A stretch of DNA of 64,000 nucleotides, taken from contig NZ_ARYN01000012.1 of assembly GCF_002094855.1 (NCBI RefSeq), positions 119,932-183,931 of the forward strand, given 5' to 3'. The DNA comes from Zunongwangia atlantica 22II14-10F7 (GTDB taxonomy: Bacteria; Bacteroidota; Bacteroidia; Flavobacteriales; Flavobacteriaceae). A program made the position numbers and the translations under genes. Positions 39,462-47,654 of the stretch are shown in pieces (position 1 is the first letter of the stretch; every line of letters begins with the position of its first letter). The notes beneath the pieces are model-generated. The model was not told where the DNA came from. It was given only the letters and a program-made list of their open reading frames with translations, and made no database searches.

Positions 39462-42263
39462 ATGAAATCCAGCTTTTGTAACTGTTTTGTGTTACTATTC
39501 TTATCTATTTTTCTTAGCGGATGCACACGAGATAAAAATCCCGATACTTCTAATATTCTACCGCTTAATGGAAATTGGCAATTTTCATTAGACACTGCGC
39601 AAGTAGGAATTCAAAAAGAATGGTTTTTGAAAACACTGAATGATAAGATTGAATTACCTGGAACAACGGATCTAAGGAAAAAAGGAATAATTAATAACGA
39701 TACAACCACTTTACACTTAAACAGACCTAACAAATATGAAGGAGCTGCGTGGTATCGCAGAAAAATAAATATTCCTGCAAATTTTAAAGGCAAGCAAATA
39801 GAATTATTCCTAGAAAGAACTAAGGTCTCAAAAATTTGGATTGACAGCTTATACATTGGAAAATCACATCTTTTACAATCACCTCAAAAATTCAATATAA
39901 CAGACTATGCTACCCCAGGCGATCATTATATAACTGTCATGGTGAATAATGATTTAGATTTGACACCATATGGGAATGTTCACATCTACTCTGATGATAC
40001 ACAAACCAATTGGAATGGAATACTAGGAGATATGCACTTGGAAGCCTTTAATAATTTGAGAATTAATTCTATAAAAATACATCCGGATATACAGGCAAAA
40101 AGGATTACTGTTGATTTAGAAATAGACAATGATACTGATTTTAAAGATTTTGAAATCATTCTGAAGTTGAATAAAAATGTGGAATCTCAGAGAGATGAAA
40201 TTTCTTCAAAGAAATATAAAGTTAAAGATCAACCCAAAATTCAATTAACATTTGAATTTAAAAATGATATAAAACTTTGGGATGAATTCGATCAACCATT
40301 ATATGAACTTGAAGCCACCGTATATAAGGATAGCATCAAAAGTACTATTATTGAAGAATTTGGAATGCGTGAGTTTCAAGCAAAGGGAAGAAAATTTACT
40401 ATCAATGGTCTTACCACATTTCTAAGAGGGAAGCACGATGCAGCAGTATTTCCCATAACAGGTTACCCTCCTATGACTACTGAAGAATGGAAAAAAGTAT
40501 ATAGAATTGCAAAATCATATGGCATTAATCATTATCGTTTTCATACCTATTGTCCTCCAGAAGCAGCCTTCAAAGCAGCTGACGAATTAGGTATTTATCT
40601 TCAGGTAGAGCTTCCTTTTTGGGGGGGTATGGATTCCGATTCCATCGCAAAAATGCAATTCGAAGAAGGTAAAGCAATGTTAGATGAATACGGCAATCAT
40701 CCTTCTTTTGTTTTATTTTCTCCTGGAAATGAAATTTGGAGTGGTCATGACCGGGTTGCTAAGTATATAAAAAAGCTTAAAGCTTATGACAATCGTCCTC
40801 TTTATACCATGGGTTCCAATAATAATATTGGATATTTAAAGCCAGGAGATTATGTAGATTTTTTCGTTGGATCCAGAACACCTTCAGCAAGTGATAATAT
40901 AGAAACACATACGCGTTTAACCCATGCTTATGCCGACAGTCAAGAGGGAGGCATTCTGAATACAAAATATCCTTCAACCACCAGAACCTTCGATGATGCT
41001 GTATCGAGACTCTCAATTCCTGTAATAAGCCATGAAATTGGACAATACCAAATTTACCCTGACTACGAAGAAATTCATAAATACACCGGAGTATTGAAAC
41101 CATGGAACTTAATATCATTTCAAAAAAATCTAGAGAAATCCGGTATGGCAGAGATGGACAGTATTTTCCAAAAAGCCTCAGGGGCATGGGCTGCACTTTG
41201 TTATAAAGCAGAAATGGAAACTGCTCTCAGAACAGATAGCCTTGCAGGATTTCAGTTGTTGGATCTACAGGATTTCCCTGGACAAGGTACCGCATTAGTA
41301 GGTATTTTAGATGCATTTATGGATAGTAAAAATGTTATTTCAAAAGAAAAATGGAAGCAATCTTGTAGTGACATCACACTTCTTGCTGAATTTTCTAAGT
41401 ATTGCTGGACCACCGATGAAAAATTTCAAGCAGACATTATTGTATCAAATTATGGTAAAAGCTCAATAAATGAACCTTTACAATGGAGTATCACTTCGAA
41501 AGATAGAGATACCATTGCAAAAGGCCAATTTCAATCGAAAGAATCATCACAGGGGGGCAATACTTATATCGGTACTATTCAAGCAGATTTAAACCTATCC
41601 GAAAAGGCAGGTAAGCTTAATTTTCATTTAGAACTCAATAATTCTCTTAGCGCTAATGATTATTCAATATGGGTTTATGAGCCTAAGTCGCCAGTCGTTG
41701 CTAAAGAAATTTTAGTCAAGCATAATTTAGACAATGAGTTATTCGATCGACTAAATGCCGGTGGCAAAGTGCTATTATTTCCAGATCCGGAAATTATAAA
41801 AAACAATAGTTTTCCAGGTCATTTCCCACCTGAATTCTGGAACTATGGAATGTTTAAATCCATAAGTGAAAATGTAAATAAACCAGTATCTCCAGGAACC
41901 CTGGGACTATTAATAGATTCACAACATCCAATCTTTGAAAAATTCCCTACCGACAATCATACAAACTGGCAATGGTTTTCAATTATAAAAGCGAGCAATG
42001 CAATGATTATTGATCAACTACCCAATGCACTCAAACCGATAGTTCAGGTAATTGATAATCTTGAACGTAATCATAAACTAGGGATGATATATGAGTTGAA
42101 AATAGGCAAAGGAAAGTTATTAATATGCACTTCTCAACTTCCGAAAATCTTTGATCAACCAGAGGCAGTTCTACTTTATAACTCAATCATTAAATATATG
42201 GAGTCCGAGAATTTCAATCCAAAGGTTGGTATTTCGAAAATGGAAATGGAAAATTTTTTCTAA
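39462..42263 (+). CDS. GH2 family lipoprotein (distant beta-glycosidase)
   Basis: A 933-residue lipoprotein with lipobox LSGC (Cys21). The order is sugar-binding jelly roll (about 33-200), Ig-like domain (about 205-305) and TIM barrel (about 310-600). Acid/base is E424 in LFSPGNEIWSG and the nucleophile is probably E525 in VISHEIGQYQ. A further 300 residues of beta-rich C-terminus follow (IVSNYGKSSINEPLQW and on). It is divergent from the truncated susC and alone on its strand. It may be a beta-mannosidase, beta-galactosidase or similar; nothing in the sequence decides. It could be what is left of another glycan locus whose SusC decayed. Confidence 0.8.
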   Translation: MKSSFCNCFVLLFLSIFLSGCTRDKNPDTSNILPLNGNWQFSLDTAQVGIQKEWFLKTLNDKIELPGTTDLRKKGIINNDTTTLHLNRPNKYEGAAWYRRKINIPANFKGKQIELFLERTKVSKIWIDSLYIGKSHLLQSPQKFNITDYATPGDHYITVMVNNDLDLTPYGNVHIYSDDTQTNWNGILGDMHLEAFNNLRINSIKIHPDIQAKRITVDLEIDNDTDFKDFEIILKLNKNVESQRDEISSKKYKVKDQPKIQLTFEFKNDIKLWDEFDQPLYELEATVYKDSIKSTIIEEFGMREFQAKGRKFTINGLTTFLRGKHDAAVFPITGYPPMTTEEWKKVYRIAKSYGINHYRFHTYCPPEAAFKAADELGIYLQVELPFWGGMDSDSIAKMQFEEGKAMLDEYGNHPSFVLFSPGNEIWSGHDRVAKYIKKLKAYDNRPLYTMGSNNNIGYLKPGDYVDFFVGSRTPSASDNIETHTRLTHAYADSQEGGILNTKYPSTTRTFDDAVSRLSIPVISHEIGQYQIYPDYEEIHKYTGVLKPWNLISFQKNLEKSGMAEMDSIFQKASGAWAALCYKAEMETALRTDSLAGFQLLDLQDFPGQGTALVGILDAFMDSKNVISKEKWKQSCSDITLLAEFSKYCWTTDEKFQADIIVSNYGKSSINEPLQWSITSKDRDTIAKGQFQSKESSQGGNTYIGTIQADLNLSEKAGKLNFHLELNNSLSANDYSIWVYEPKSPVVAKEILVKHNLDNELFDRLNAGGKVLLFPDPEIIKNNSFPGHFPPEFWNYGMFKSISENVNKPVSPGTLGLLIDSQHPIFEKFPTDNHTNWQWFSIIKASNAMIIDQLPNALKPIVQVIDNLERNHKLGMIYELKIGKGKLLICTSQLPKIFDQPEAVLLYNSIIKYMESENFNPKVGISKMEMENFF

Positions 42264-42676
42264 AAAAATTTATGGTATGAAATCATACATTGATTTCGGG
42301 ATATCTCTATAATATTTCTGAATTTAAAATCACTTCTCCAACCTCAGGAAAAACAATTATACGTTATCGCAAATATTCCTTAGAATTAAAAAGATAGGAG
42401 ACTTTAAAAAAAACAATTTCAACAATAAATATTAAGGATATGAGATTTCAAAACATACGATGCGCATTGACTTTAATCGCTTTCGAATTATACTCAGTAT
42501 TATAATCAAAAGAAGATCAATTTTAAACTCGCCAGTTATACATATGAGCCAAATAAATACATTATTCACATCAAATATATAGGTTTTTTGAGCCGAATAA
42601 TTAAAATAATCGGCTCATACTTCTTTATAAGCAGCTGAAAATTAATGAAGAACCTAAAATATATTCCCTCTAAAAC
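42264..42676. other. Gene-free stretch with a possible decayed reading frame
   Basis: After the GH2 stop there is no complete gene. At 42440-42505 an ATG preceded by AAGGAT opens a 21-codon frame (MRFQNIRCALTLIAFELYSVL) that looks like the start of a signal peptide and then stops. It may be the stump of a former downstream gene. Nothing else of note. Confidence 0.35.
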
Positions 42677-42812
42677 CACACTATAATGTGATTTTACAGG
42701 GAAAATCAAATAAGTTATTCGAAAAAACTGAAAATACCACACTATAATGTGATTTTTCATGTATTTTTATATTGTTCAGTAATAACTGGATTGATATCCA
42801 TCATAAAGTGTG
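42677..42812. promoter_or_regulatory. Three operator-like palindromes with 61-bp spacing, upstream of hipB-like gene
   Basis: CACACTATAATGTG occurs exactly at 42677-42690 and again at 42738-42751. A degenerate copy in the other orientation, CATCATAAAGTGTG, is at 42799-42812. The start points are 61 bases apart each time. Each copy is a near-palindrome with CACA/TGTG arms. The last copy ends 12 bases before the chosen start of the HTH gene. HipB proteins are known to repress their own operon by binding several spaced palindromes, so these are probably its operators. Confidence 0.65.
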
Positions 42813-42823
42813 ATAAAAAGGGT

Positions 42824-43066
42824 ATGAAGGAAAATAAAGAAAATATTTCAAGTAATATGACATCCATAAAAAACATTGGGCAAGCTTTACAAGAGCGACG
42901 TCATCATATGCATATTACTCAAAAACAATTAGCAGATATGGCAGATATTGGGATCAATACCCTTTATAAGATTGAAACGGGCCAGGCTAATCCTACAATT
43001 GAAAGTTTACAAAAAATAGCAGATGTTCTAGGTATGGAAATAAGTCTTCAGGTCAAGAAAATATAA
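42824..43066 (+). CDS. hipB: HipB-like XRE-family HTH protein
   Basis: An 80-residue HTH protein. The core is IGQALQERRHHMHITQKQLA, then GINTLYKIETGQANPTIESL and KIADVLGMEISL, a classic XRE/HipB domain. The frame is open further upstream (ATG at 42749), but that start would place one palindrome inside the gene and another across the start, so 42824 is preferred; 42857 is a second option. It is followed 7 bases later by the HipA N-lobe gene. Likely the DNA-binding, autoregulatory member of the toxin-antitoxin module. Confidence 0.85.
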   Translation: MKENKENISSNMTSIKNIGQALQERRHHMHITQKQLADMADIGINTLYKIETGQANPTIESLQKIADVLGMEISLQVKKI

Positions 43067-43073
43067 ATCTTAA

Positions 43074-43403
43074 ATGAGAAAGGCAAGGGTATTATATAAA
43101 GGCAAAGAAGCAGGAATTTTAACACAACAAGATAATGGTGATTTTAGCTTTCATTATCACGATAGCTGGTTAGCCGATCCTGCAAATCCGTCCATAAGTC
43201 TGACCTTACCACGCACCCAGAAAGAATATCACGCAGAGCATTTATTTCCTTTTTTCTATCATATGCTTCCTGAAGGAGCAAATCGTCAAATGGTATGTAC
43301 TATGAACCGTTTAGATTCTGATGATTACTTTGGAATCCTGCTAAATACTGCGAGATATGATACCGTAGGAGCCGTCACTATTCATAAAATAACAGCAGAA
43401 TAA
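43074..43403 (+). CDS. hipS: HipS-like protein: separate HipA N-terminal subdomain
   Basis: A 109-residue protein equal to the N-terminal subdomain of HipA (HipN/couple_hipA): KARVLYKGKEAGILTQQDNG, then YHDSWLADPANPSISLTLPR, then FPFFYHMLPEGANRQMVC. In single-chain HipA this part is fused to the kinase. Here its stop overlaps the kinase start by one base. In the E. coli O127 HipBST system the corresponding separate protein, HipS, is the antitoxin. By order and size this is its counterpart; antitoxin activity is inferred. Confidence 0.82.
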   Translation: MRKARVLYKGKEAGILTQQDNGDFSFHYHDSWLADPANPSISLTLPRTQKEYHAEHLFPFFYHMLPEGANRQMVCTMNRLDSDDYFGILLNTARYDTVGAVTIHKITAE

Positions 43404-44380
43404 TGAAAATTAATCATTGCCCGGGAACCCTGGCTCCAGGATATCATACCTACAGCAGGAACTGTTTAAAACGTGTATTTGATGGACGTAAAGTTTCTCA
43501 TATACTTCCTTATGACGCACCAAATTCCGATCAACCTAGTGATCAATTATTTCAGGATAATCAAAAGAGAATTTCAATATCTGGCGTGCAGGAGAAGTTT
43601 TCCGTACTCTTAGAAAAAAATAAATTGAGACTAATTCATGAGGGAGAACAGGGCACTTATATTTTAAAACCCATCCCAATGCTTGGAAAAAAACGTGATC
43701 AAATGCCAGCAAATGAACACCTGACGATGCAAATTGCCCGGCAGGTATATGGTATTGAGACCGCAGAGAATGCGCTTATATTTTTTAAAAATGAAGCTCC
43801 GGCTTATATCACCAGGCGTTTTGATATAAATGCCGATGGTTCAAAAAAAGCAAAAGAAGATTTTGCGACCCTTGCTGGCAAAACACCACAAACTCATGGA
43901 GAGCATTATAAATATGAAGGCTATTATCTAGAGCTCTTTGACCTGATGAAAAAATTTTTACCAGCATATCGAGTTGAAGTTCCAAAACTCTTTAAGCTGT
44001 TAGTTTTCAATTATCTGTTTTCAAATGGAGACGCTCATTTAAAAAACTTTGCTGTTTTGGAAACACCATTGGGCGATCACCTCTTAAGTCCAGCCTATGA
44101 TTTACTCAATACACGAATACATGTAGAGGATAGTGACTTTGCACTAGAAGATGGGCTGTTACCCAAACATTTAGCACAAACAACTACAGCCAATCAATTT
44201 AAAATATTAGCGCAGCAAGTAGAGCTAACAGATAAGCAATTTCATACGATCATGGAAGAGATGCTCAAAAATTCAGACAAGGTTATTACTTTAACGAAAT
44301 CATCATTTCTATCTGAAGCTACGCAAAGAAACTATATTCAGGATTACCAATATAGATTAAAGCAATTACAAAAAATCTAA
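43403..44380 (+). CDS. hipT: HipT-like serine/threonine kinase toxin
   Basis: A 325-residue HipA-fold kinase without the N-terminal subdomain. The Gly-rich loop is RISISGVQEKFS with S58 and S60 in a Ser-Ile-Ser arrangement, like the autophosphorylated pair of E. coli HipT. The catalytic loop is FSNGDAHLKNFAVL (D210) and the metal-binding aspartate is D233 in SPAYDLLNTR. Family members phosphorylate aminoacyl-tRNA synthetases (GltX for HipA, TrpS for HipT) and stop growth. The target here is unknown. Third gene of the hipB-hipS-hipT-like unit. Confidence 0.85.
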   Translation: MKINHCPGTLAPGYHTYSRNCLKRVFDGRKVSHILPYDAPNSDQPSDQLFQDNQKRISISGVQEKFSVLLEKNKLRLIHEGEQGTYILKPIPMLGKKRDQMPANEHLTMQIARQVYGIETAENALIFFKNEAPAYITRRFDINADGSKKAKEDFATLAGKTPQTHGEHYKYEGYYLELFDLMKKFLPAYRVEVPKLFKLLVFNYLFSNGDAHLKNFAVLETPLGDHLLSPAYDLLNTRIHVEDSDFALEDGLLPKHLAQTTTANQFKILAQQVELTDKQFHTIMEEMLKNSDKVITLTKSSFLSEATQRNYIQDYQYRLKQLQKI

Positions 44381-44420
44381 ACATAAGCTACATTTTAAAA
44401 TAAGATAGTGTCACAACAAA

Positions 44421-44450
44421 AAAAGTCTCACAAAAATGCAAGACTTTAAA
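44421..44450. terminator. Probable terminator between hipT-like and the convergent lipoprotein gene
   Basis: A stem AAAGTCT (44422-44428) / AGACTTT (44441-44447) encloses a 12-base loop and lies between two converging genes, with A-rich and T-rich sides. The stem is short, so it is a weak candidate. Confidence 0.5.
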
Positions 44451-44474
44451 AACTGAGTTTAGAATTTTTGAAAA

Positions 44475-45128
44475 TCAATCCATATTCCAAATAGCTAAAA
44501 AACGCTCTTTAAATGCTAACGCTTCCGTTTTAGAACTACAATCTTCAATATATAACTTCATTGACGAGATTCTTTTTTGTCCACTGGGGTGTGAGAAAAC
44601 TTCTCCTCCAAATATCTCCTGAAGTTTTTCAAAATCACCTTGAATCAATTTGAATTTTTCCGTCTTTTTAAGATGAATCAAATGAATTGCGATCAGGTCT
44701 GCCAGATACTCGGCTTTTTGATAATCATTGGTGCTATTCCCCTCTGGAATAGCCGCTGGAAGATTAAAAATTTTAGCCTGCGGTAGCGTAGCCATATGAG
44801 CTACTTCATGAGCCAGGGCAAAGAGCTGAATGGCTTCATTCTCTAAATCAATCAATCCCTGACTCACCTCTAAATAATCAAAAGCAGCACCCGCATCAAT
44901 ATTTAAATCTTCAGCGTTAATATGAATTTCTTGTGGAGGATTCACATCAGGAATATCCTTAAACAGCGGGATGACAGAATCTTTGTACAAACTTACCAGC
45001 TTTTCTTCTTTGGTTTCCGATTGGAACTCCGGGTTGGATAAGTCCTCATCATTGCTCTGATTTTCGGAATGATGCTCATCACAAGAGCATAAGATTCCAA
45101 GAAGGAGAAGCAAAAAATATTTATTCAT
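44475..45128 (-). CDS. Small lipoprotein with HExxH metallopeptidase motif
   Basis: A 217-residue lipoprotein. The ATG at 45128 is chosen because it yields a lipobox (MNKYFLLLLLGILCSC); an in-frame ATG at 45152 would add 8 residues in front. The motif ALAHEVAHMATLP is a zinc-binding HExxH, and AEYLADLIAIHL about 55 residues on supplies the third ligand in M48/gluzincin style. The C-terminal SHPSGQKRISSMKLYIED also resembles M48 proteins. The protein is short and lacks membrane spans, so it is a minimal M48-like peptidase in the periplasm or outer membrane. Substrate unknown. It comes after the terminator of the previous gene, so it probably has its own promoter. Confidence 0.7.
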   Translation of the reverse strand: MNKYFLLLLLGILCSCDEHHSENQSNDEDLSNPEFQSETKEEKLVSLYKDSVIPLFKDIPDVNPPQEIHINAEDLNIDAGAAFDYLEVSQGLIDLENEAIQLFALAHEVAHMATLPQAKIFNLPAAIPEGNSTNDYQKAEYLADLIAIHLIHLKKTEKFKLIQGDFEKLQEIFGGEVFSHPSGQKRISSMKLYIEDCSSKTEALAFKERFLAIWNMD

Positions 45129-45140
45129 TCTTTCTATTTT

Positions 45141-45180
45141 AAAAAAAAGCAAGCATTCCAGAGGAATACTTGCTTTTTTT
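45141..45180 (-). terminator. Intrinsic terminator after the DUF5018-like lipoprotein gene
   Basis: The stem GCAAGCATTCC / GGAATACTTGC has one mismatch and a three-base loop, with an A-run on one side and a T-run on the other. It lies 17 bases beyond the stop at 45198 and upstream of the next leftward gene. Confidence 0.85.
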
Positions 45181-45197
45181 GCTATGGCTAATCTTAA

Positions 45198-46223
45198 TTA
45201 TTCTGCGTAGTAAGTAAATGTCTTATCAACTGTAGCTAGATTATCAAAATAAGTATATGAAGCACTAACAGGATAACCATCTTCATTATACTCGTAAGTA
45301 ACTGCATCATCAGCTAATGTTCCACTAATTGGATTATTCTGATTTACTGATTGAATACCTACATTAATTGCAGCATAAGCAGAAGGATATAATTCGATGA
45401 AAGGATTATTTTGATCATCATACTCAGCAGTATAAATCTCTCCATATCGGTTTTCTTGAGTTACATTTCCGTTCTCAATAACAAATGTAATTTCATCAAT
45501 CGCATTTTCATTTGTATGATCTGTACGCTTTTCTGATGTAAGATCCCCAGCCTCATTATAAGTATACTCATAAGTGAAATCGATCTCACCATCTATAGTA
45601 TGCTCTGCGCTTACAATTCTACCATCTTCATAAGAATAGGTAGTTTCTTCATTTGTAGCTTCTACCTGACGTGCAATGATTTGATTTTTATCATCATAAA
45701 CAAAAGTAGAAACAGTAGTAGTGATTGTACCCCAATCATCAGTTTCTTTTGAAATCTCAGAAACAAAATTTGCATCATTATAAGAATAAGTACTTACTGA
45801 ATTTTCACCATATAAATCAGCAATGGTATAAGTTTCTAATCTTGTACCACTACCCACTTCTCCACGTACATTTACGGTTACGGTATATTCTTTTACAGAA
45901 CCATCTTCAGCAGTAACGGTAAAAGTTTTAGCTTCACCATCAACGAAATCCACCTGCTCTCCAGATGCAGGAGTAATCGTTGCTCCTTCAGAAATCGCAA
46001 TATTCGGAATGATATCTTCTAAGGATGTTCCAAAAGGAACGCTTACAGTGATATTGGTCCCAAGATCATAGTTAATATCGCTTTCATTCACATTATTAAA
46101 CGTAAGACTGAAATCTGTAATTTCAGCCAATGAAGAAGGCTGTACCGCATTATCATCATCGCTTGAACAGGAGGTTAAGGCTATGGCGATAAAAGCAAAA
46201 ATAATTGAAAATGTTTTTTTCAT
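45198..46223 (-). CDS. Lipoprotein with DUF5018-like Ig domain and YD-like beta repeats
   Basis: A 341-residue lipoprotein (lipobox LTSC, Cys19) followed by an Asp-rich linker. Residues about 30-120 resemble the DUF5018/cadherin-like domain common in Bacteroidota surface proteins (AEITDFSLTFN, ending KTFTVTAEDGSVKEYTVTV). The rest is made of YD/RHS-like beta repeats (TYSYEDGRIVSAEHTIDGE, YEYTYNEAGDLTSEKR, YEYNEDGYPVSASYTY), of the DUF4595 sort. It follows the peptide-type susD by 94 bases and may be a surface accessory protein of that locus. No enzyme motif is seen. Confidence 0.7.
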   Translation of the reverse strand: MKKTFSIIFAFIAIALTSCSSDDDNAVQPSSLAEITDFSLTFNNVNESDINYDLGTNITVSVPFGTSLEDIIPNIAISEGATITPASGEQVDFVDGEAKTFTVTAEDGSVKEYTVTVNVRGEVGSGTRLETYTIADLYGENSVSTYSYNDANFVSEISKETDDWGTITTTVSTFVYDDKNQIIARQVEATNEETTYSYEDGRIVSAEHTIDGEIDFTYEYTYNEAGDLTSEKRTDHTNENAIDEITFVIENGNVTQENRYGEIYTAEYDDQNNPFIELYPSAYAAINVGIQSVNQNNPISGTLADDAVTYEYNEDGYPVSASYTYFDNLATVDKTFTYYAE

Positions 46224-46317
46224 GATTAAATGTTTAAGGTGTTTTTTAAGTTATCTTAGGTTTATATACTTAGGTAAGCTGCAAGATAAAATCAGTCCCA
46301 CCCAAAAGCTTTTCAGA

Positions 46318-47634
46318 TTATAAATCAGGGTTATTAATGATGGCATCATTGGGAAGCAAAAGCGTATACCGCTCATCTCCTTCTTCTAGCGTATAGCTAT
46401 TACCATTATATGTTTTTGTTATTTCAGGTTGTGTGGTTCTTCTTAGGTCATTCCATCGATGCCCTTCAATGGCAAATTCTCTTCTACGCTCTTTTAAAAT
46501 TTCGGTCAACAGGCTTTCATTATCCAGCGTATTTACAAAATCCTGATATGCTGAAAATCCAGAAGGGGTATATCTGTTCTCTGCAAAATCAAGAAGTGTC
46601 TCTTTGGCGCTATCCGTTTGATTTAAATGAGCGAGAGATTCAGCTATAATAAAGTATAGCTCGGATGTCCTGTAGCTCACTTTAAATTTATTTTGAGCAC
46701 TTTTCTTAGAGTGATATCGGCCATCATTATACTGTTCATAATAAAGTGTAAATCTCAAATCTGATTCCGGATCATAAGCTGCTATCAAATCATCAGATAT
46801 ACTTGATTTCGTTACAAGATCCAGATCAGCTACATTTTCCAGGGCTAAAATGGATTCCACTGAGTTATATTCTGACGGCATTATGGATGCATTATCGTTA
46901 AGATTTTGAATATCAGATCTTATACTTAATGCCTCTTCCGAAAAGGCTATCGCTTGTTCCCAGTCTTGTTGATACAGGGCTACCCGGGCCTGAAATGCCA
47001 GAACTGCTATTTTCGAAAACCTATAATTTAGCCCTTCGTCCTGTTGGTTTACATTCACTAAAGCTTGTGCTTCTTCAAGATCACTTAGAATTTGAGAATA
47101 TACCTCCTCAAGAGATTTTTTTGGATAGGCTTTTTCTGCATCATACACGGTAACTATGGGTACTGCCGGTTCATCGTTTGTAGCATTATTATCATAAGGC
47201 TTTGCATATAAATTAACCAGTTCAAAATATTGCATAGCTCTAAGTGCATAAGCCTCTCCCACTAACTGGTCAATACTGTTTTGATCGCCTTCAATGTTAT
47301 TCTGATTTTCTATAATATGATTACAGTAGAAAATAATACTATAAAAACTGGCATAAGGAAAAGCTCTGGTAAGCGGACTAGCATTGCTATCATTCCATAT
47401 AAAAATGTCTTCATATTGCTCAATTCCGGAAGCATTTGTATTTAATCGAAGTTCATCACTGCGATAGCTGGTTAAAATCTTACCAATATTAGTAATCGAA
47501 TATGCAGAAGTTAGAAAACTTCTATAATCTTCTACGGTTTTTGGAATGACCTGACCAACAGGTTCTACTTCCAAATAATCATTACAGGAAGTAAGGCCAA
47601 TTATTAATGTAAAAAAGTAAAGTAGCTTTTTCAT
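46318..47634 (-). CDS. SusD/RagB-type lipoprotein of the protease-linked locus
   Basis: A 438-residue lipoprotein (lipobox LTSC, Cys17). The SusD signature is clear: VGEAYALRAMQYFELVNLYA and, near the end, LLTEILKERRREFAIEGHRWNDLRR. It is short for a SusD, with fewer loop insertions, which is common for RagB-like, peptide-binding members. It lies 20 bases after the SusC gene. Neighbouring metalloprotease suggests a peptide ligand; this is inferred. Confidence 0.93.
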   Translation of the reverse strand: MKKLLYFFTLIIGLTSCNDYLEVEPVGQVIPKTVEDYRSFLTSAYSITNIGKILTSYRSDELRLNTNASGIEQYEDIFIWNDSNASPLTRAFPYASFYSIIFYCNHIIENQNNIEGDQNSIDQLVGEAYALRAMQYFELVNLYAKPYDNNATNDEPAVPIVTVYDAEKAYPKKSLEEVYSQILSDLEEAQALVNVNQQDEGLNYRFSKIAVLAFQARVALYQQDWEQAIAFSEEALSIRSDIQNLNDNASIMPSEYNSVESILALENVADLDLVTKSSISDDLIAAYDPESDLRFTLYYEQYNDGRYHSKKSAQNKFKVSYRTSELYFIIAESLAHLNQTDSAKETLLDFAENRYTPSGFSAYQDFVNTLDNESLLTEILKERRREFAIEGHRWNDLRRTTQPEITKTYNGNSYTLEEGDERYTLLLPNDAIINNPDL

Positions 47635-47654
47635 AGTACGTTTTATAATCAGTA

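Noticed and set aside
42677..42812. CRISPR-like reading of the 61-bp spaced repeats
   Set aside because: Only three copies, the third degenerate and inverted, repeat unit of 14 bases, and no cas genes; operator sites fit better.
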